Shown piece by piece: positions 17,301 to 26,300 of a DNA stretch of 64,000 nt (position 1 is the stretch's first letter; every line of letters begins with the position of its first letter). Origin of the DNA: Alloprevotella tannerae ATCC 51259 (GTDB lineage: Bacteria > Bacteroidota > Bacteroidia > Bacteroidales > Bacteroidaceae). The notes under the pieces were generated by a model. It was not told the DNA's origin. It was given only the letters and a program-made list of their open reading frames with translations, and searched no databases. The stretch spans positions 923,195 through 987,194 of the forward strand of contig NZ_GG700643.1 in the NCBI RefSeq assembly GCF_000159995.1. Reading direction: 5' to 3'. The position numbers and the translations under genes were made by a program.

Positions 17301-17567
17301 CGTACCGTAGCCTAAGTAAGTTACCTGCACGGTATAGGGGCCGCCGGGGCGCATACCCTGAATCGTAAAGCGGCCGTCGGCGTTCGTCGTAGCCGTATAG
17401 CGCGTACCGCTCGGCGTATGAATGGCGCGAATGGTCGCACCGACAGCCGGTTGGCCGCTTTCATCAGTGATGAGGCCGCCAAGCGCGGACGTCGTCACTT
17501 GAGCGTGCGCACAGACGGCAAAAGCCGGCGTCAGCGCAGCAAGGAAAAGTTTGTAATGATCTGCCAT
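14382..17567 (-). CDS. Oar-like TonB-dependent outer-membrane receptor with carboxypeptidase-regulatory domain
   Basis: 1061 residues. Signal peptide to about residue 22 (ends CAHA). A carboxypeptidase-regulatory (CnaB-like) domain at about 25-110 (GGLITDESGQPAVGATIRAI). A plug domain at about 130-240 (NILEVVKFSPM, FNIDGVVANDVFGLSAGG, GGFTGGGINAVTKQG). Then a large barrel ending QLGFRIAF, the expected C-terminal Phe. The layout matches the Oar/TonB-receptor type of Bacteroidetes. No SusD-like partner is adjacent, which argues against a classical glycan uptake pair. The substrate is unknown. Monocistronic by its own promoter element and terminator. Confidence 0.88.
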   Translation of the reverse strand: MADHYKLFLAALTPAFAVCAHAQVTTSALGGLITDESGQPAVGATIRAIHTPSGTRYTATTNADGRFTIQGMRPGGPYTVQVTYLGYGTKSVDKLFLQLGDQLPFDLQLKPNESELSEAVVTAVGKSRAGAGQNFSLQKITTTPTIDRNILEVVKFSPMAISSKTGGISFVGSNNRYNSFNIDGVVANDVFGLSAGGTNGSGSGANPISMDAIQEVQVVVAPYDVRQGGFTGGGINAVTKQGTNTMHGSAYGFFNNQNMYGRYSAARDHTYNKLPTQYERTFGATLGGAFMKDKLFYFVSFEHKKSSYPSSIYPGYTDKYISAATAQQIADRYFALTGIRESFGQRDVDSRSNSFLGRLDWNIDESNKLSFRYQYNEAYRDAYGANAKTYFFNNSAYRIANESHSFVTELNSHITDALYNELRASASIVKDHREVPYQGPTVEIANVTGADGKTNTKVNIGTEFSSGANALYQRIYSLEDNLSWYLGNHTLTFGTHNEFYHIQNTFIQGSNGTWYFQTLDDFLKDNPYKFFYQYTDPTAPRVNGSLIYAPAMSAGQFGFYAQDKWNVTSQFNFTLGLRVDIPMFFNRPSVNTAFNTYADSKHFGVHTGDVPNARVMWSPRLGFNWHVDQAHRTLIRGGVGIFTGRVPFVWISNAFTNTGVEKKGTTITKSVPGMANYHQAIQDVIAAGATKKPEIAVVQKSFKYPQVFRANLAVEQTLPGNVKLQLEGIYSKTMNNVFFENLALTKVGEVFAVPGVNASAAPFYSNASSAYENIINLKNTSKGYSYALSAQLEKYFDFGLDVAASYTYGRSRSVNDGTSSVAFSNWKFNYSRDTNGPGEMGYSKFDIPHRVMVRLNYNSPKYCKGWLSTSVGIVYTGTSGGRYSLTMNEKDDFNGDGWRGNNLLYIPTKDELSKMNFIASTDKKGNVTTADQARQLFEDWIQGNSYARTHRGQYAERNSCMTDWENNIDLHFGQSIHLKNLVRLEFTLDVINFTNMLNKRWGTTYGNAYNVSPIMVNKIVTTGAAGNIVAEPSYTYNPNANPTPSDIASRWHMQLGFRIAF

Positions 17568-17608
17568 AATACAGCAAGAATTTAGTTGTATGCTACAAAT
17601 TGATGCTG

Positions 17609-17616
17609 CAAAATTA
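17609..17616 (-). promoter_or_regulatory. Probable -7 element of the receptor gene
   Basis: TAATTTTG on the minus strand matches TAnnTTTG, 42 bases upstream of the ATG at 17567. The -33 box is unclear. Confidence 0.4.
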
Positions 17617-17684
17617 AAGTTTTACAACGTATTTCTCCACTCCTTGCAGAAAAAACTTTCCGTACGTAAGGAAAACATACGCAA

Positions 17685-17713
17685 TAAGCCGCAAGCGGAG
17701 GGCCTGCGGCTTA
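17685..17713 (-). terminator. Hairpin after the Hsp20 gene
   Basis: TAAGCCGCA (17685-17693) pairs with TGCGGCTTA (17705-17713), 29 bases after the Hsp20 stop. The T-tract is weak, so terminator activity is likely but not certain. Confidence 0.5.
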
Positions 17714-17741
17714 CTTTCAATGGAAAAAATCCTAAAAATAT

Positions 17742-18182
17742 TTATTTCACTTCGATCTGTTGCAGCGTTTCTTGCTTCTGCTCCGGCGTGAGCTTGGGAA
17801 GCGTAATGTGCAATACGCCGTTTTCTACGTTTGCGCCAATCTTTTGCTTGTCAACATCTTCGGGCAGGATCAGCGTCTGACTGAATTTGGTATACGAAAA
17901 CTCGCGGCGCAAGTAGCGTGCCTTGGTTTTTTCGTCTCCCTCAGCCGTATTGGTTTGCTGCTTCTCCATTTCGATGACGAGGTTATTGTCAGCGTCGACG
18001 TGGATCTTGAAATCGTCCTTCGTCATGCCCGGCGCGGCAACCTCAACTTCGTATTGCTGCTCATCGACTAAGACATTGATGGCCGGCGCGGTGGCATTTG
18101 CCTTGCGCATCCATTCGTTATCAAAAAAATCGTCAAACCAATTGGGCAACCAGTTTTGATCATATTTTCTTACAGGTACCAT
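17742..18182 (-). CDS. Hsp20 / alpha-crystallin small heat-shock protein
   Basis: 146 residues, the usual length. An aromatic N-terminal arm (WLPNWFDDFFDNEWM) precedes an alpha-crystallin domain (about 33-135: PAINVLVDEQQYEVEVAAPGMTK, LRREFSYTKFSQTLILPEDVD, ANVENGVLHITLPK). It holds unfolded proteins in the cytoplasm. A strong AAAGGAG site lies before the ATG at 18182. It stands alone. I see no CIRCE or other heat-shock operator in the upstream sequence. Confidence 0.93.
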   Translation of the reverse strand: MVPVRKYDQNWLPNWFDDFFDNEWMRKANATAPAINVLVDEQQYEVEVAAPGMTKDDFKIHVDADNNLVIEMEKQQTNTAEGDEKTKARYLRREFSYTKFSQTLILPEDVDKQKIGANVENGVLHITLPKLTPEQKQETLQQIEVK

Positions 18183-18571
18183 AATTAAATCTCCTTTCTT
18201 TATTTGTTTGGTTATATTATATGCTTTATTCTCCGGCCTTTCGACCTTTGTTTACACTTTATCCTATCGCAAGTCGTGTGCCAACCGGATTTTATGGTGT
18301 TTCTCGCAGATAAACTGCAAAACAACTAACTTTTTGTCATATATGCTGCCATTTTGACAGTTTTTCTCTTATTCAGTGCCGATTATAGTGCCGTGGCGCG
18401 TGCGGAGGTTCCGGATAATGATGTGGCAGATCCCAATTTTGCGGCCAAGCGTAGGCTGCGGTGCAAGCGAATAGGGATATTTAAGGAGGACGATTTGAAA
18501 ATGAGTTGACTACGTGCTTATTTCGTGCGGCACAATGTCCCGCGGTTCGTCCTCGCATCGCTTTTCTATTT

Positions 18572-18655
18572 CGTTTGGCGGCAGCAAACTATCGTTTGGT
18601 CGGAGCATACTATCGTTTGGTGGGAGCAAACCATTGTTTGGCGGGAGCAAACGAA
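18572..18655. repeat. Tandem array H: four 21-bp hairpin units (GTTTG/CAAAC family)
   Basis: Units at 18572-18592, 18593-18613, 18614-18634 and 18635-18655. Each holds GTTTG, about 7 bases, then CAAAC (one unit has CATAC), so every unit can form its own 5-bp hairpin. It lies in an 805-bp gap (18183-18987) with no convincing gene. Short open frames across it (for example 18506-18913) are explained by the repeat and have no domain. Confidence 0.8.
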
Positions 18656-18948
18656 GCGAGAGCTTTCGCGCCACGCCGTGCAATGCGTATTCCGGCAAGG
18701 CGTGCCCAAGTTTTGCCGTCGACTTATGAGGCGCGGCAGTATCAGCAGCCAACTTTTCGCGCAGCTCGCCCCGATTGGCTGCTCGAAAAGTGCGTAGGCA
18801 GACATTATATATATAGTATGTCCCGCGGCAATCGGGACAATGGCGAGCGGCAGTCGGCCGCTGCGCACTGCCATTTGCGGAGGAAGCCTTCACAATCGGT
18901 AGGGCGCAATTAAATGCGGGCAAGAAGATGTATGTCGGGAGAAAAATG

Positions 18949-18956
18949 TAATTTTG
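18949..18956 (+). promoter_or_regulatory. Probable -7 element of glyS
   Basis: TAATTTTG fits TAnnTTTG, 31 bases upstream of the glyS ATG. No clear -33 TTTG is present. Confidence 0.4.
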
Positions 18957-18987
18957 CCTCAAATATATAAAGCAGGAAATTAGAAGT

Positions 18988-20529
18988 ATGGCGCAAGAAG
19001 ATGTATTTAAGAAAATCGTAGCCCATTGCAAGGAATATGGATTTGTCTTTCCCGGCAGTGATATTTACGATGGCCTCGGAGCCGTTTACGACTACGGGCA
19101 AAACGGCGTAGAACTAAAGAACAACATCAAGCAATATTGGTGGCAGAGTATGGTGCTGCTCCACGAAAATATCGTAGGTATCGACTCCGCAGTCTTTATG
19201 CACCCGACGGTATGGAAGGCTTCGGGCCACGTCGATGCGTTCAACGATCCGCTGATCGATAACCGCGACAGTAAAAAACGCTACCGCGCCGACGTGTTGA
19301 TCGAAGATCAGATTGCGAAATACGAAGAAAAAATCGAAAAAGAGGTGGCTAAGGCGCGCAAACGCTTTGGTGATGCCTTTGATGAGGCGCAATTCTGCGC
19401 CACAAATCAGCGCGTGATCGATAATCAAACGCGCCGCGACGCGCTCCACAAGCGCTACGAGGAGGCAATGAACGCCAACGACCTCAAAGCCTTGTATCAG
19501 ATCATCATCGACGAAGAAATCGTGGATCCGATCAGTGGCACGCGCAACTGGACCGAGGTGCGGCAGTTCAATTTAATGTTTAAGACCGAGGTTGGCAGTA
19601 CCGCCGAGGGCGCATCGGCCATCTATCTGCGTCCGGAGACGGCACAAGGCATTTTTGTCAACTATCTGAACGTGCAGAAGACGGGACGTATGAAGCTCCC
19701 CTTCGGCATCGCGCAGATTGGTAAAGCCTTTCGCAACGAAATTGTGGCCCGCCAGTTTATCTTCCGTATGCGCGAGTTTGAGCAGATGGAGATGCAATTT
19801 TTCGTAAAGCCGGGCACGGAGCACGAATGGTTTAATCGGTGGAAGGAATGGCGTATGAAGTGGCACCAAGCCTTGGGCTTCGGCGCGGAATGTTATCGTT
19901 TCCACGACCACGAAAAGCTTGCGCACTACGCCAACGCAGCTACCGACATCGAATTTAAGATGCCCTTCGGCTTCAAGGAGGTTGAGGGCATCCATTCTCG
20001 CACCGACTATGACCTGCGCCGTCACGAAGAATTTTCAGGCAAGAGCATTAAATACTTCGATCCGGAGACGAACGAAAGTTATACGCCCTATGATATTGAA
20101 ACATCAATCGGTGTAGACCGTATGTTCCTATCTGTGATGTGCCACGCTTATACGGAAGAGAAATTAGACAACGGCGAGACGCGTGTAGTCTTGCGTTTGC
20201 CGGCTGCCTTGGCGCCTGTGAAGTTGGCCGTCTTGCCGCTCGTTCGCAAAGACGGCTTGCCCGAGAAGGCACGTGAGATTATGAACGAACTTAAATTCCA
20301 CTTCAACTGCAAATACGAGGAGAAAGATACGATCGGAAAGCGTTATCGTCGCGCCGATGCCATAGGTACGCCTTATTGTATCACGATTGATCACGACACA
20401 CTCAAAGAAAATACGGTGACGCTGCGTGATCGCGATACGATGACGCAAGAGCGCGTTCCGGTAGAGCAACTTCGCGCGCTGATAGAGGACAAGGTTTCGA
20501 TCACGTCCTTACTTAAGCAACTTCAATAG
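18988..20529 (+). CDS. glyS: Glycyl-tRNA synthetase (single-chain class II)
   Basis: 513 residues of the homodimeric, archaeal/eukaryal-like class II GlyRS used by Bacteroidetes. It charges tRNA-Gly. Visible features: the N-terminal CKEYGFVFPGSDIYDGLGAVYDYG (motif 1 region), RPETAQGIFVNYLN (motif 2), and the motif 3 region SIGVDRMFLSVMCHAYTEE. The anticodon-binding domain begins near residue 405 (ALAPVKLAVLPLVRKDGL). It starts at the ATG at 18988 after a purine-rich site. The next gene starts 30 bases after its stop and may be co-transcribed. Confidence 0.97.
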   Translation: MAQEDVFKKIVAHCKEYGFVFPGSDIYDGLGAVYDYGQNGVELKNNIKQYWWQSMVLLHENIVGIDSAVFMHPTVWKASGHVDAFNDPLIDNRDSKKRYRADVLIEDQIAKYEEKIEKEVAKARKRFGDAFDEAQFCATNQRVIDNQTRRDALHKRYEEAMNANDLKALYQIIIDEEIVDPISGTRNWTEVRQFNLMFKTEVGSTAEGASAIYLRPETAQGIFVNYLNVQKTGRMKLPFGIAQIGKAFRNEIVARQFIFRMREFEQMEMQFFVKPGTEHEWFNRWKEWRMKWHQALGFGAECYRFHDHEKLAHYANAATDIEFKMPFGFKEVEGIHSRTDYDLRRHEEFSGKSIKYFDPETNESYTPYDIETSIGVDRMFLSVMCHAYTEEKLDNGETRVVLRLPAALAPVKLAVLPLVRKDGLPEKAREIMNELKFHFNCKYEEKDTIGKRYRRADAIGTPYCITIDHDTLKENTVTLRDRDTMTQERVPVEQLRALIEDKVSITSLLKQLQ

Positions 20530-20559
20530 CCGCTTCGGCTTTCAAAAGCTTCTTGAATT

Positions 20560-21213
20560 ATGATGAAACGAATCTTATTCTTGCTCACAGGTCTTATTTT
20601 GCTGGTGGCTTGTCAGGAAAACGTAGAGCCAAAAGACCCGGAGTTTGATAATTGGAAGGCCCGTAACGAGGCTGCATTCAAAACGCAGCTCAACGTGGCC
20701 CGACAAAATATTGCGACAGCCAAAGCGCAATACGGCAACGCTTGGGAAGCGAATTGCGATTACAGACTGATGCGAAAGTTTTCGCTGACTGGTGAGTCGC
20801 AAGTCAAGTATCGCGATACGCTTTGTGTGCAAATCTTGGAGCGCGGTACGGGCAGCGGATCGCCATACTTTACCGACACGGTGCGAATTAACTATACGGT
20901 GCGCCTGATGCCGACTACGCAGCATCCGGAAGGCAAACTTATGGCGCATTCGGGCCAAAGTGTGAACCCGGCAGACATATTTAGTCCGACGATGTCTGCG
21001 CCGGCGAAGTTTGGCGTCAGCTATTGGCGCGCCGCAGTGGCCACCGCGTTGATGAAAATGCGCATCGGCGATCACTGGCGTCTGTATATTCCGGCTGATT
21101 TGGCTTACTTTCCGAGCAATTATGGCAAACTTCCTGCCGGCTCGATGCTGATTATGGAGATCCAACTCAAAGGTTATTACCGCATAAGTACGAAACCGGG
21201 CGACTGGAAATAG
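20560..21213 (+). CDS. FKBP-type peptidyl-prolyl isomerase-like lipoprotein
   Basis: 217 residues with a lipoprotein signal (MKRILFLLTGLILLVAC, Cys at about 18). The C-terminal half resembles the FKBP fold: VRINYTVRLMPT, then ALMKMRIGDHWRLYIPADLAYFP and GSMLIMEIQLKGYY. It likely assists folding of envelope proteins. The start may be 20560 or 20563. It lies 30 bases after glyS and ends before a strong bidirectional terminator. The isomerase active site is only partly recognisable, so catalytic activity is uncertain. Confidence 0.78.
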   Translation: MMKRILFLLTGLILLVACQENVEPKDPEFDNWKARNEAAFKTQLNVARQNIATAKAQYGNAWEANCDYRLMRKFSLTGESQVKYRDTLCVQILERGTGSGSPYFTDTVRINYTVRLMPTTQHPEGKLMAHSGQSVNPADIFSPTMSAPAKFGVSYWRAAVATALMKMRIGDHWRLYIPADLAYFPSNYGKLPAGSMLIMEIQLKGYYRISTKPGDWK

Positions 21214-21241
21214 GTTTGCGAGGCTGCGGCCGCTACGATAT

Positions 21242-21282
21242 AAAAATATGCCCCTAAGCGCTTCAGCTTAGGGGTATATTTT
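21242..21282. terminator. Bidirectional terminator
   Basis: A stem of about 17 bp: AAAATATGCCCCTAAGC at about 21243-21259 pairs with GCTTAGGGGTATATTTT at about 21266-21282, with one mismatch. It ends the rightward lipoprotein gene and could also end the leftward tsaE gene. Confidence 0.75.
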
Positions 21283-21416
21283 ATGGCTGCCGGCCGAGAA
21301 TTTAATGCGGCTGTTCGGTGGCGGGCTGCTGCGCTTTGGGTGGGGGCCGGCGCTGTCCGAGATGCTGTGGCGGCCGGCTGAACTTGGGGCGTGCCGCGCG
21401 CCGTTTGGCGGAGCGT

Positions 21417-21836
21417 TTAGTCCATTGTCAGCGTGCGAGAACCATCGGCGTTTTCCGTAAGGTTGACGCGGACGGTCTCTTCGGGTAGCAATTGCTCGAT
21501 CAGTTCGGGCCATTCGAGCAGGCAGACGTCGCCGGAGTAGAGGTAATCCTCATAGCCCATATCGTAGACTTCTTCCAAGCGCTTTATGCGGTAGAAATCG
21601 AAATGGAAGATGCACCGATCGGCCGCTGCGTTGTGATATTCGTTGACGATGGCAAAGGTGGGCGAGTTGACAACGTCAACGATGCCCATTTCCTCGCAGA
21701 GGGCTTTGATGAACGTGGTTTTACCGACGCCCATCTTACCATAAAAAGCGAAGATGGTGCGGTCTTGCATCGCGGCGATGAAGCTGCGCGCGGCTTGAGG
21801 CAAGTCGGCTTCCGATTGTATCCGGATAGTAGTCAT
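21417..21836 (-). CDS. tsaE: tRNA threonylcarbamoyladenosine biosynthesis ATPase TsaE
   Basis: 139 residues. TsaE is the ATPase that works with TsaB and TsaD to make t6A at position 37 of ANN-decoding tRNAs. The Walker A motif is YGKMGVGKTTFIKAL at about 33-47. Also typical are the family stretch NSPTFAIVNEY and the Walker B-like FHFDFYRIKRLEEVYDMGYEDYLY, and LEWPELIEQLLP. Length is normal. It is the only gene of the t6A pathway in the window. Confidence 0.94.
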   Translation of the reverse strand: MTTIRIQSEADLPQAARSFIAAMQDRTIFAFYGKMGVGKTTFIKALCEEMGIVDVVNSPTFAIVNEYHNAAADRCIFHFDFYRIKRLEEVYDMGYEDYLYSGDVCLLEWPELIEQLLPEETVRVNLTENADGSRTLTMD

Positions 21837-21888
21837 ATCAGTTGTGTCGTGTGGTTGTGCGCTATGGGTTTTGCGGCGTTAGGAATGT

Positions 21889-21927
21889 AAAAAGGAGGTT
21901 ATGCGTTGTCCGCACGACCTCCTTTTT
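21889..21927 (-). terminator. Terminator of rplU-rpmA
   Basis: A perfect 11-bp stem, AAAAAGGAGGT (21889-21899) with ACCTCCTTTTT (21917-21927), 79 bases after the rpmA stop. The T-run is part of the stem's distal strand on either DNA strand. Confidence 0.75.
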
Positions 21928-22005
21928 CTGACCTTTTAGAGAATGAAAAAAGGGATAGATTTTGGCTTATGCCGCATCCATCCCGTTTTCTTTCTTTATG
22001 GATGG

Positions 22006-22281
22006 TTAAGCTTCAGCTTTGGGCTCAACAGAGACTACGCTGCGGTTGGGCTTTCCGAAGTGTTTACCTTTACGGAACGTTACCGTGCCTTCAACAAGGG
22101 CATAAAGCGTATGATCACTGCCCATTCCGACATTCTTGCCCGGATAGTGAGCCGTACCACGCTGACGGACGATGATATTGCCTGCTTGGCAATATTGGCC
22201 GCCCCAAATCTTAACACCTAATCGCTGCGAAGCTGATTCGCGGCCGTTCTTAGAACTACCTACACCTTTCTTATGTGCCAT
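22006..22281 (-). CDS. rpmA: Ribosomal protein L27
   Basis: 91 residues beginning [20 protein letters not shown], with the conserved L27 core [20 protein letters not shown] and [13 protein letters not shown] component of the 50S subunit near the peptidyl-transferase centre. The N-terminus has no cleavable extension of the Firmicutes type. It lies 20 bases after rplU, the usual operon order. Confidence 0.98.
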   Translation of the reverse strand: MAHKKGVGSSKNGRESASQRLGVKIWGGQYCQAGNIIVRQRGTAHYPGKNVGMGSDHTLYALVEGTVTFRKGKHFGKPNRSVVSVEPKAEA

Positions 22282-22301
22282 TTTCTTCTACGTTTTTGGA
22301 G

Positions 22302-22619
22302 TTAAGCAATTACATTCTTGATTGTGACCTCTGTAAACTGTTGGCGATGGCCTTTGAGTTTGCGATGTCCTTTGCGGCGCTTCTTGTGGAAGACCAATAC
22401 TTTTTCGCCTTTAACCAGCGGCGTGATCACTTCGCAAACAACTTTTGCGCCGGCCACTGTCGGTGTGCCAACGTTGATTGTGCCGTCGTTGTCTACGAGT
22501 AAAACTTTCTCAAATTCAACAGTCTGATTAGCTTCTGCGGCTTGGATGTGAGCTACGAAGAGCTTCTTGCCTTCTTCTGCCTTAAACTGCTGACCGTTAA
22601 TTTCTACGATTGCGTACAT
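22302..22619 (-). CDS. rplU: Ribosomal protein L21
   Basis: 105 residues from the ATG at 22619 ([20 protein letters not shown]), the normal L21 length. The C-terminal [20 protein letters not shown] is the rRNA-binding signature. A 23-codon extension toward 22688 covers the leader and is rejected. It is the first gene of the rplU-rpmA operon, with a TAnnTTTG promoter about 90 bases upstream. Confidence 0.98.
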   Translation of the reverse strand: MYAIVEINGQQFKAEEGKKLFVAHIQAAEANQTVEFEKVLLVDNDGTINVGTPTVAGAKVVCEVITPLVKGEKVLVFHKKRRKGHRKLKGHRQQFTEVTIKNVIA

Positions 22620-22705
22620 TGATGTTTTGTTAAATAACGGATTTCTCCGCGAGGCGGATGCCGATCGGCTTCGCTTGTTTTGCCCCAACGGACTCTAAAT
22701 CGGCG

Positions 22706-22737
22706 CAAAAATACAAACTATTCTTTGAGTATGCAAG
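22706..22737 (-). promoter_or_regulatory. Promoter of rplU-rpmA
   Basis: On the minus strand TATTTTTG (22706-22713) is preceded after 20 bases by CTTG (22734-22737), close to the Bacteroidetes TTTG / TAnnTTTG pair. It implies a leader of about 80 nt before L21. Confidence 0.6.
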
Positions 22738-22893
22738 CAAAAAGTGCTTTTTCTGCTTTGTGAGGGCCGATGGGTTGGTGAAATTTTTCGGGCGATGTGC
22801 GGCGTGGTGTGGATGTCGCGCCTTTTTCTTTACGCTTCTTATTGTCAGACGCTTTCGCTCTGACGTGGAGAGGCGACGGCTTGAAGTGGAGGG

Positions 22894-22980
22894 CTTGCGC
22901 TCGTGATGAAAAGAGCTTGCGCTCGTGATAAAAAAGGTCTACGCTCGTGAGGATAAAGGTTTGCGCTCGTAATAAAAAGG
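22894..22980. repeat. Tandem array B (CTCRYGA family)
   Basis: Units at 22894-22915, 22916-22937, 22938-22959 and 22960-22980, all with the CTCGTGA (one CTCGTAA) core followed by an A-rich stretch and GG. Degenerate units seem to extend to about 22851. The 22738-23282 gap contains no convincing gene. A run of nine G lies at 23206-23214. Confidence 0.85.
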
Positions 22981-23282
22981 GGTTTTTCTTAGGAGGGGGC
23001 GATGGGGAATTGGTGCTCGGGGCGTGGTTTTCTTGTTGCCGGCTTATAAAACGGGGCGTTATTTCTTTGTAGTTCTGCGTTGGTCGATGGCCTATGGCTT
23101 TGGGCGGGGCGTAGGTTTACCGGTATAAAGAGTTGTGGGGGCGGCAGGTTGGCGATTGGAGATGGAGAACTTTCTGAAGAGCTGCTTGCGGCGGCGTATG
23201 TGGGAGGGGGGGGGCTTGTGTGCGGGGATGTCAGCGTGGGTGCGGCGGGATGTGTGGGGGGAGTTTGGTCCCTTTCGGGCTG

Positions 23283-23320
23283 AAAAAAACGGCAACCTCC
23301 TGTGGTGGAGAGGTTGCCGT
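23283..23320 (-). terminator. Terminator of the first giant adhesin gene
   Basis: A perfect 11-bp stem ACGGCAACCTC (23289-23299) / GAGGTTGCCGT (23310-23320), followed on the minus strand by TTTTTT. It closely resembles the terminator of the paralogue (28994-29031). Confidence 0.85.
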
Positions 23321-23352
23321 AAAAGTGTGTGGTCACTAATGGCGGGTAGTTG

Positions 23353-26300
23353 TTATTTGATTACCACCTTTTGGCCATTGATGACGTAGATACCGCGTTC
23401 GAGGCGAGGCAGACTGTTGAGCCCCTTGGCGATGAGGCGGCCGTCGATCGTGTAAATGTCGATTGGCTGACCGGATAGCGCCTCAATCAGTTGCAATGCT
23501 GTAGTCACGTTGATCAGAACGGCTTGCGACTCGCCCTTTTCGTAGACAGCAGTGATGCCATACGTGTGCGCACCTTCGGTGTCTGCACTATCGTCAAGTT
23601 TCATCGTGTTGCCATCGAGACCTATTACCAACTTGCCGTCTCTATATACGTTGTATCCCTTTGGAGCATCGTAGCCCTTTGTGAATGTTACGTCGTCGAG
23701 CATCAAGAGGCAGACATTGTCTTTGTCGGTAATGTGGTGGATTGCGAAATATTTCGCTCCCTCGGGTAGATCTACGGCGATGTTTTGGAAAGCACCTCCG
23801 CTAATGGTGTGCGTATCGCCGATCTTTTGGAAATCTTCCTTATTGCGGCCGGTAGTAGAGTAGAGTATTTCGATTTGCTCTACATAGTCCTTAGACTTAG
23901 CCTTGAAGTTGTTTATCCAAAGGTCGATCTTTTGCGCTGCTCCTGAGAGCTTCGGACTGATCAGCCAGTTGTCGGCGTCTAAGAAGTCGGTTCCATCGTC
24001 ATTTGACGTGTAAACGGCAGCCAGATATTGATCACCCGAATGCGGCGCAATGCCCGGATTAGCTTCGATACAACCGGTGAAGAGGTTCTCCGGATTGAAG
24101 GCGATGAATGCAAACGGCGTGCCCTGGTGTTTGTATGGATAAGATCTCCAGAAACCACCCGTGATACCGCCGTCGGCATCGATGGTCGTCCAGTCTCCGA
24201 ACGTGTCGATTGACCAAGGCATATAGAACTCAAAGTCTTCCGTGATGGTTTGCGAAGTTGAGGATGGAGCACTCCAATTTAACGATACGTTCGTGCCTCC
24301 TTTGGTTTGAGCCGTTACATTTTCCGGTTTCGGGAACTCTGAATCCTTTAATTTTACGGTTGCTTCACAAACATTGTCAGCCTTGTTTTGGTCTTCATCG
24401 CAGATGACTTCAGCCTTGAGTGCAACGCTGTTGCCTTCGATTAAGACGTTTGCCTTGTAGTCTATAGCGATTTCGCGAATTTCGCCTGATTGAATAGCTT
24501 GTTCTGAAGCAATTTCTTTCACAAGTTCATTTCCGGCCGTGAGGCGTACCTTGTAAGTGTTGATTGCTTCTACGCCATAGTTCTCTACAGAAATCGTGGT
24601 GCGTGCAGTTTCACCCTTCATCATCATTTCCGGTGCAGAGATGGAAGCTTTCAAGTCGCGTTCGTTGAGATCGCGCAAACTAATCTTATCGAACCAAAGC
24701 GGTGTATTTATTTCGCCGCCGATGATATGGATGCCGATTTGGATGTAGCGCTCCTTGGCAAATTGATTCGCGTCAAGATCGCATACCATCTTTTGCCAAC
24801 CTTCTTGGCCTGTATAGGTTGCGTAGTCGAATTGTCCGACTTTTACAATCGTATTATCCGGTTTGCGCACTTCTACTTCAAGTTTGATGGGCTTGCCCGG
24901 AGTAGAATAGTGGTAGAGAGCGATTTGCGGGTGCTTCGTATCTTTCAGTGAAATCTTACCGGAATTGAGGCTTGCCTCGTCTCCTGCGGCTTTCGTATTG
25001 AAAACAAATGCGCCGCCGTCGTTATCATATGCTTTGTTGGTCGTAATGGCAAACGAAGAACTGCCTGAGCGCTCAATCCACCATAGCAGATTTAATCGTC
25101 CTCCCGGTAGAGATTCCTCGATCGGCAACGCGTAAGGCGTACCTATTACCAATCCCTTTGTTGCGGCCAACTTACTTGTTCCCGCATCGTTTGTGGCAGA
25201 GAGTGCATAAAGAATAAATTCCTGATTACCCTCTTCTGTGTTGCGAGTTACCTGATAAGTTGTCTGCTGCGTATCATCTAAAATTTCTGCGCTTGGGTTG
25301 CCTTGTTTATCATATACAATATTGTATACCTGATAGATAACATTTTCCGGAAGTACTATACCGCCGTTCTTGCCTACTCCTTCTACAGCATCCCAATCTA
25401 TCTTGATGCTGCTTTGTTGGTCTGTCAAGCGGCCGTTAGTCGGTGCTTTCGGAACATCGAGTCCCACGTATACCGTCTTGTTCAGTCTGCGGCCGTCACC
25501 GTCTTTGTTGGTACAATAGATGGTGTATGTAGCGAAACCATTTTCTTCAACTTCGTCCTCAAAGGTGTATTGTTTGCCGCGAGCTGGATATTCCACCATT
25601 TTCACGACGCCCTTGCCTTTGCGTTCGACTGTATAGCGGAAGAGACCGCTCAACGGTTTGCCGGCAATGTCCAGCGTAGGTGTTGTAAACGTAATCGTTG
25701 CTTTCTTCGCAGCTTGCGGATTGGGCGTGATCGTCAAGTTCGATACCGTGTCGGGTGCGCTGAATGAGACGCCTTTTTCGATAGAAATGCTGTCAATGTA
25801 AAGGAAGAATTGATTCTTAGGGCTTAAGGCGTGGAAACCGATGCGGTATTCACCGTCAGCATCAATCTTGAGGTCTTTTTCATAAGTGATATAATCTTTC
25901 GAAGAGATATCTGTCGGAGCTAATATTTCATCGGTCATATCTTCTGCCTTGTCTCCCTTACCGAATTTCACTTCCAGGCGTTCCTTGAATTTTTCCATGC
26001 GCGATTTCGTTTTGAAAGCAACATGATAGAGGAAGCCTTTCTTCAAATGAACTGGTGGTGTCAGCATCCAGTCGTCAGCATCCGCGTTACGATTGTATGG
26101 ATATATAGCTGCCTGTCCTGACGTGCCCGGATCCCAGCTTGCATACGGATTCCACTTCCACGTTTTTCCGTCGCCATTGACATCAATAATCTTAAACAGA
26201 TTCATTGATTCGCTCGTTTTGAAGTTTTCCAAGTAAGGAATGCTGACCGTATCGCCGAGAATAACGCCGTTTGACATGCTTTCAACGCTCTGCTGCGTAC

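Noticed and set aside
18506-18913. Open frames across the gap upstream of glyS
   Set aside because: They are low-complexity translations of the 21-bp array, have no start context, and open frames on both strands overlap.
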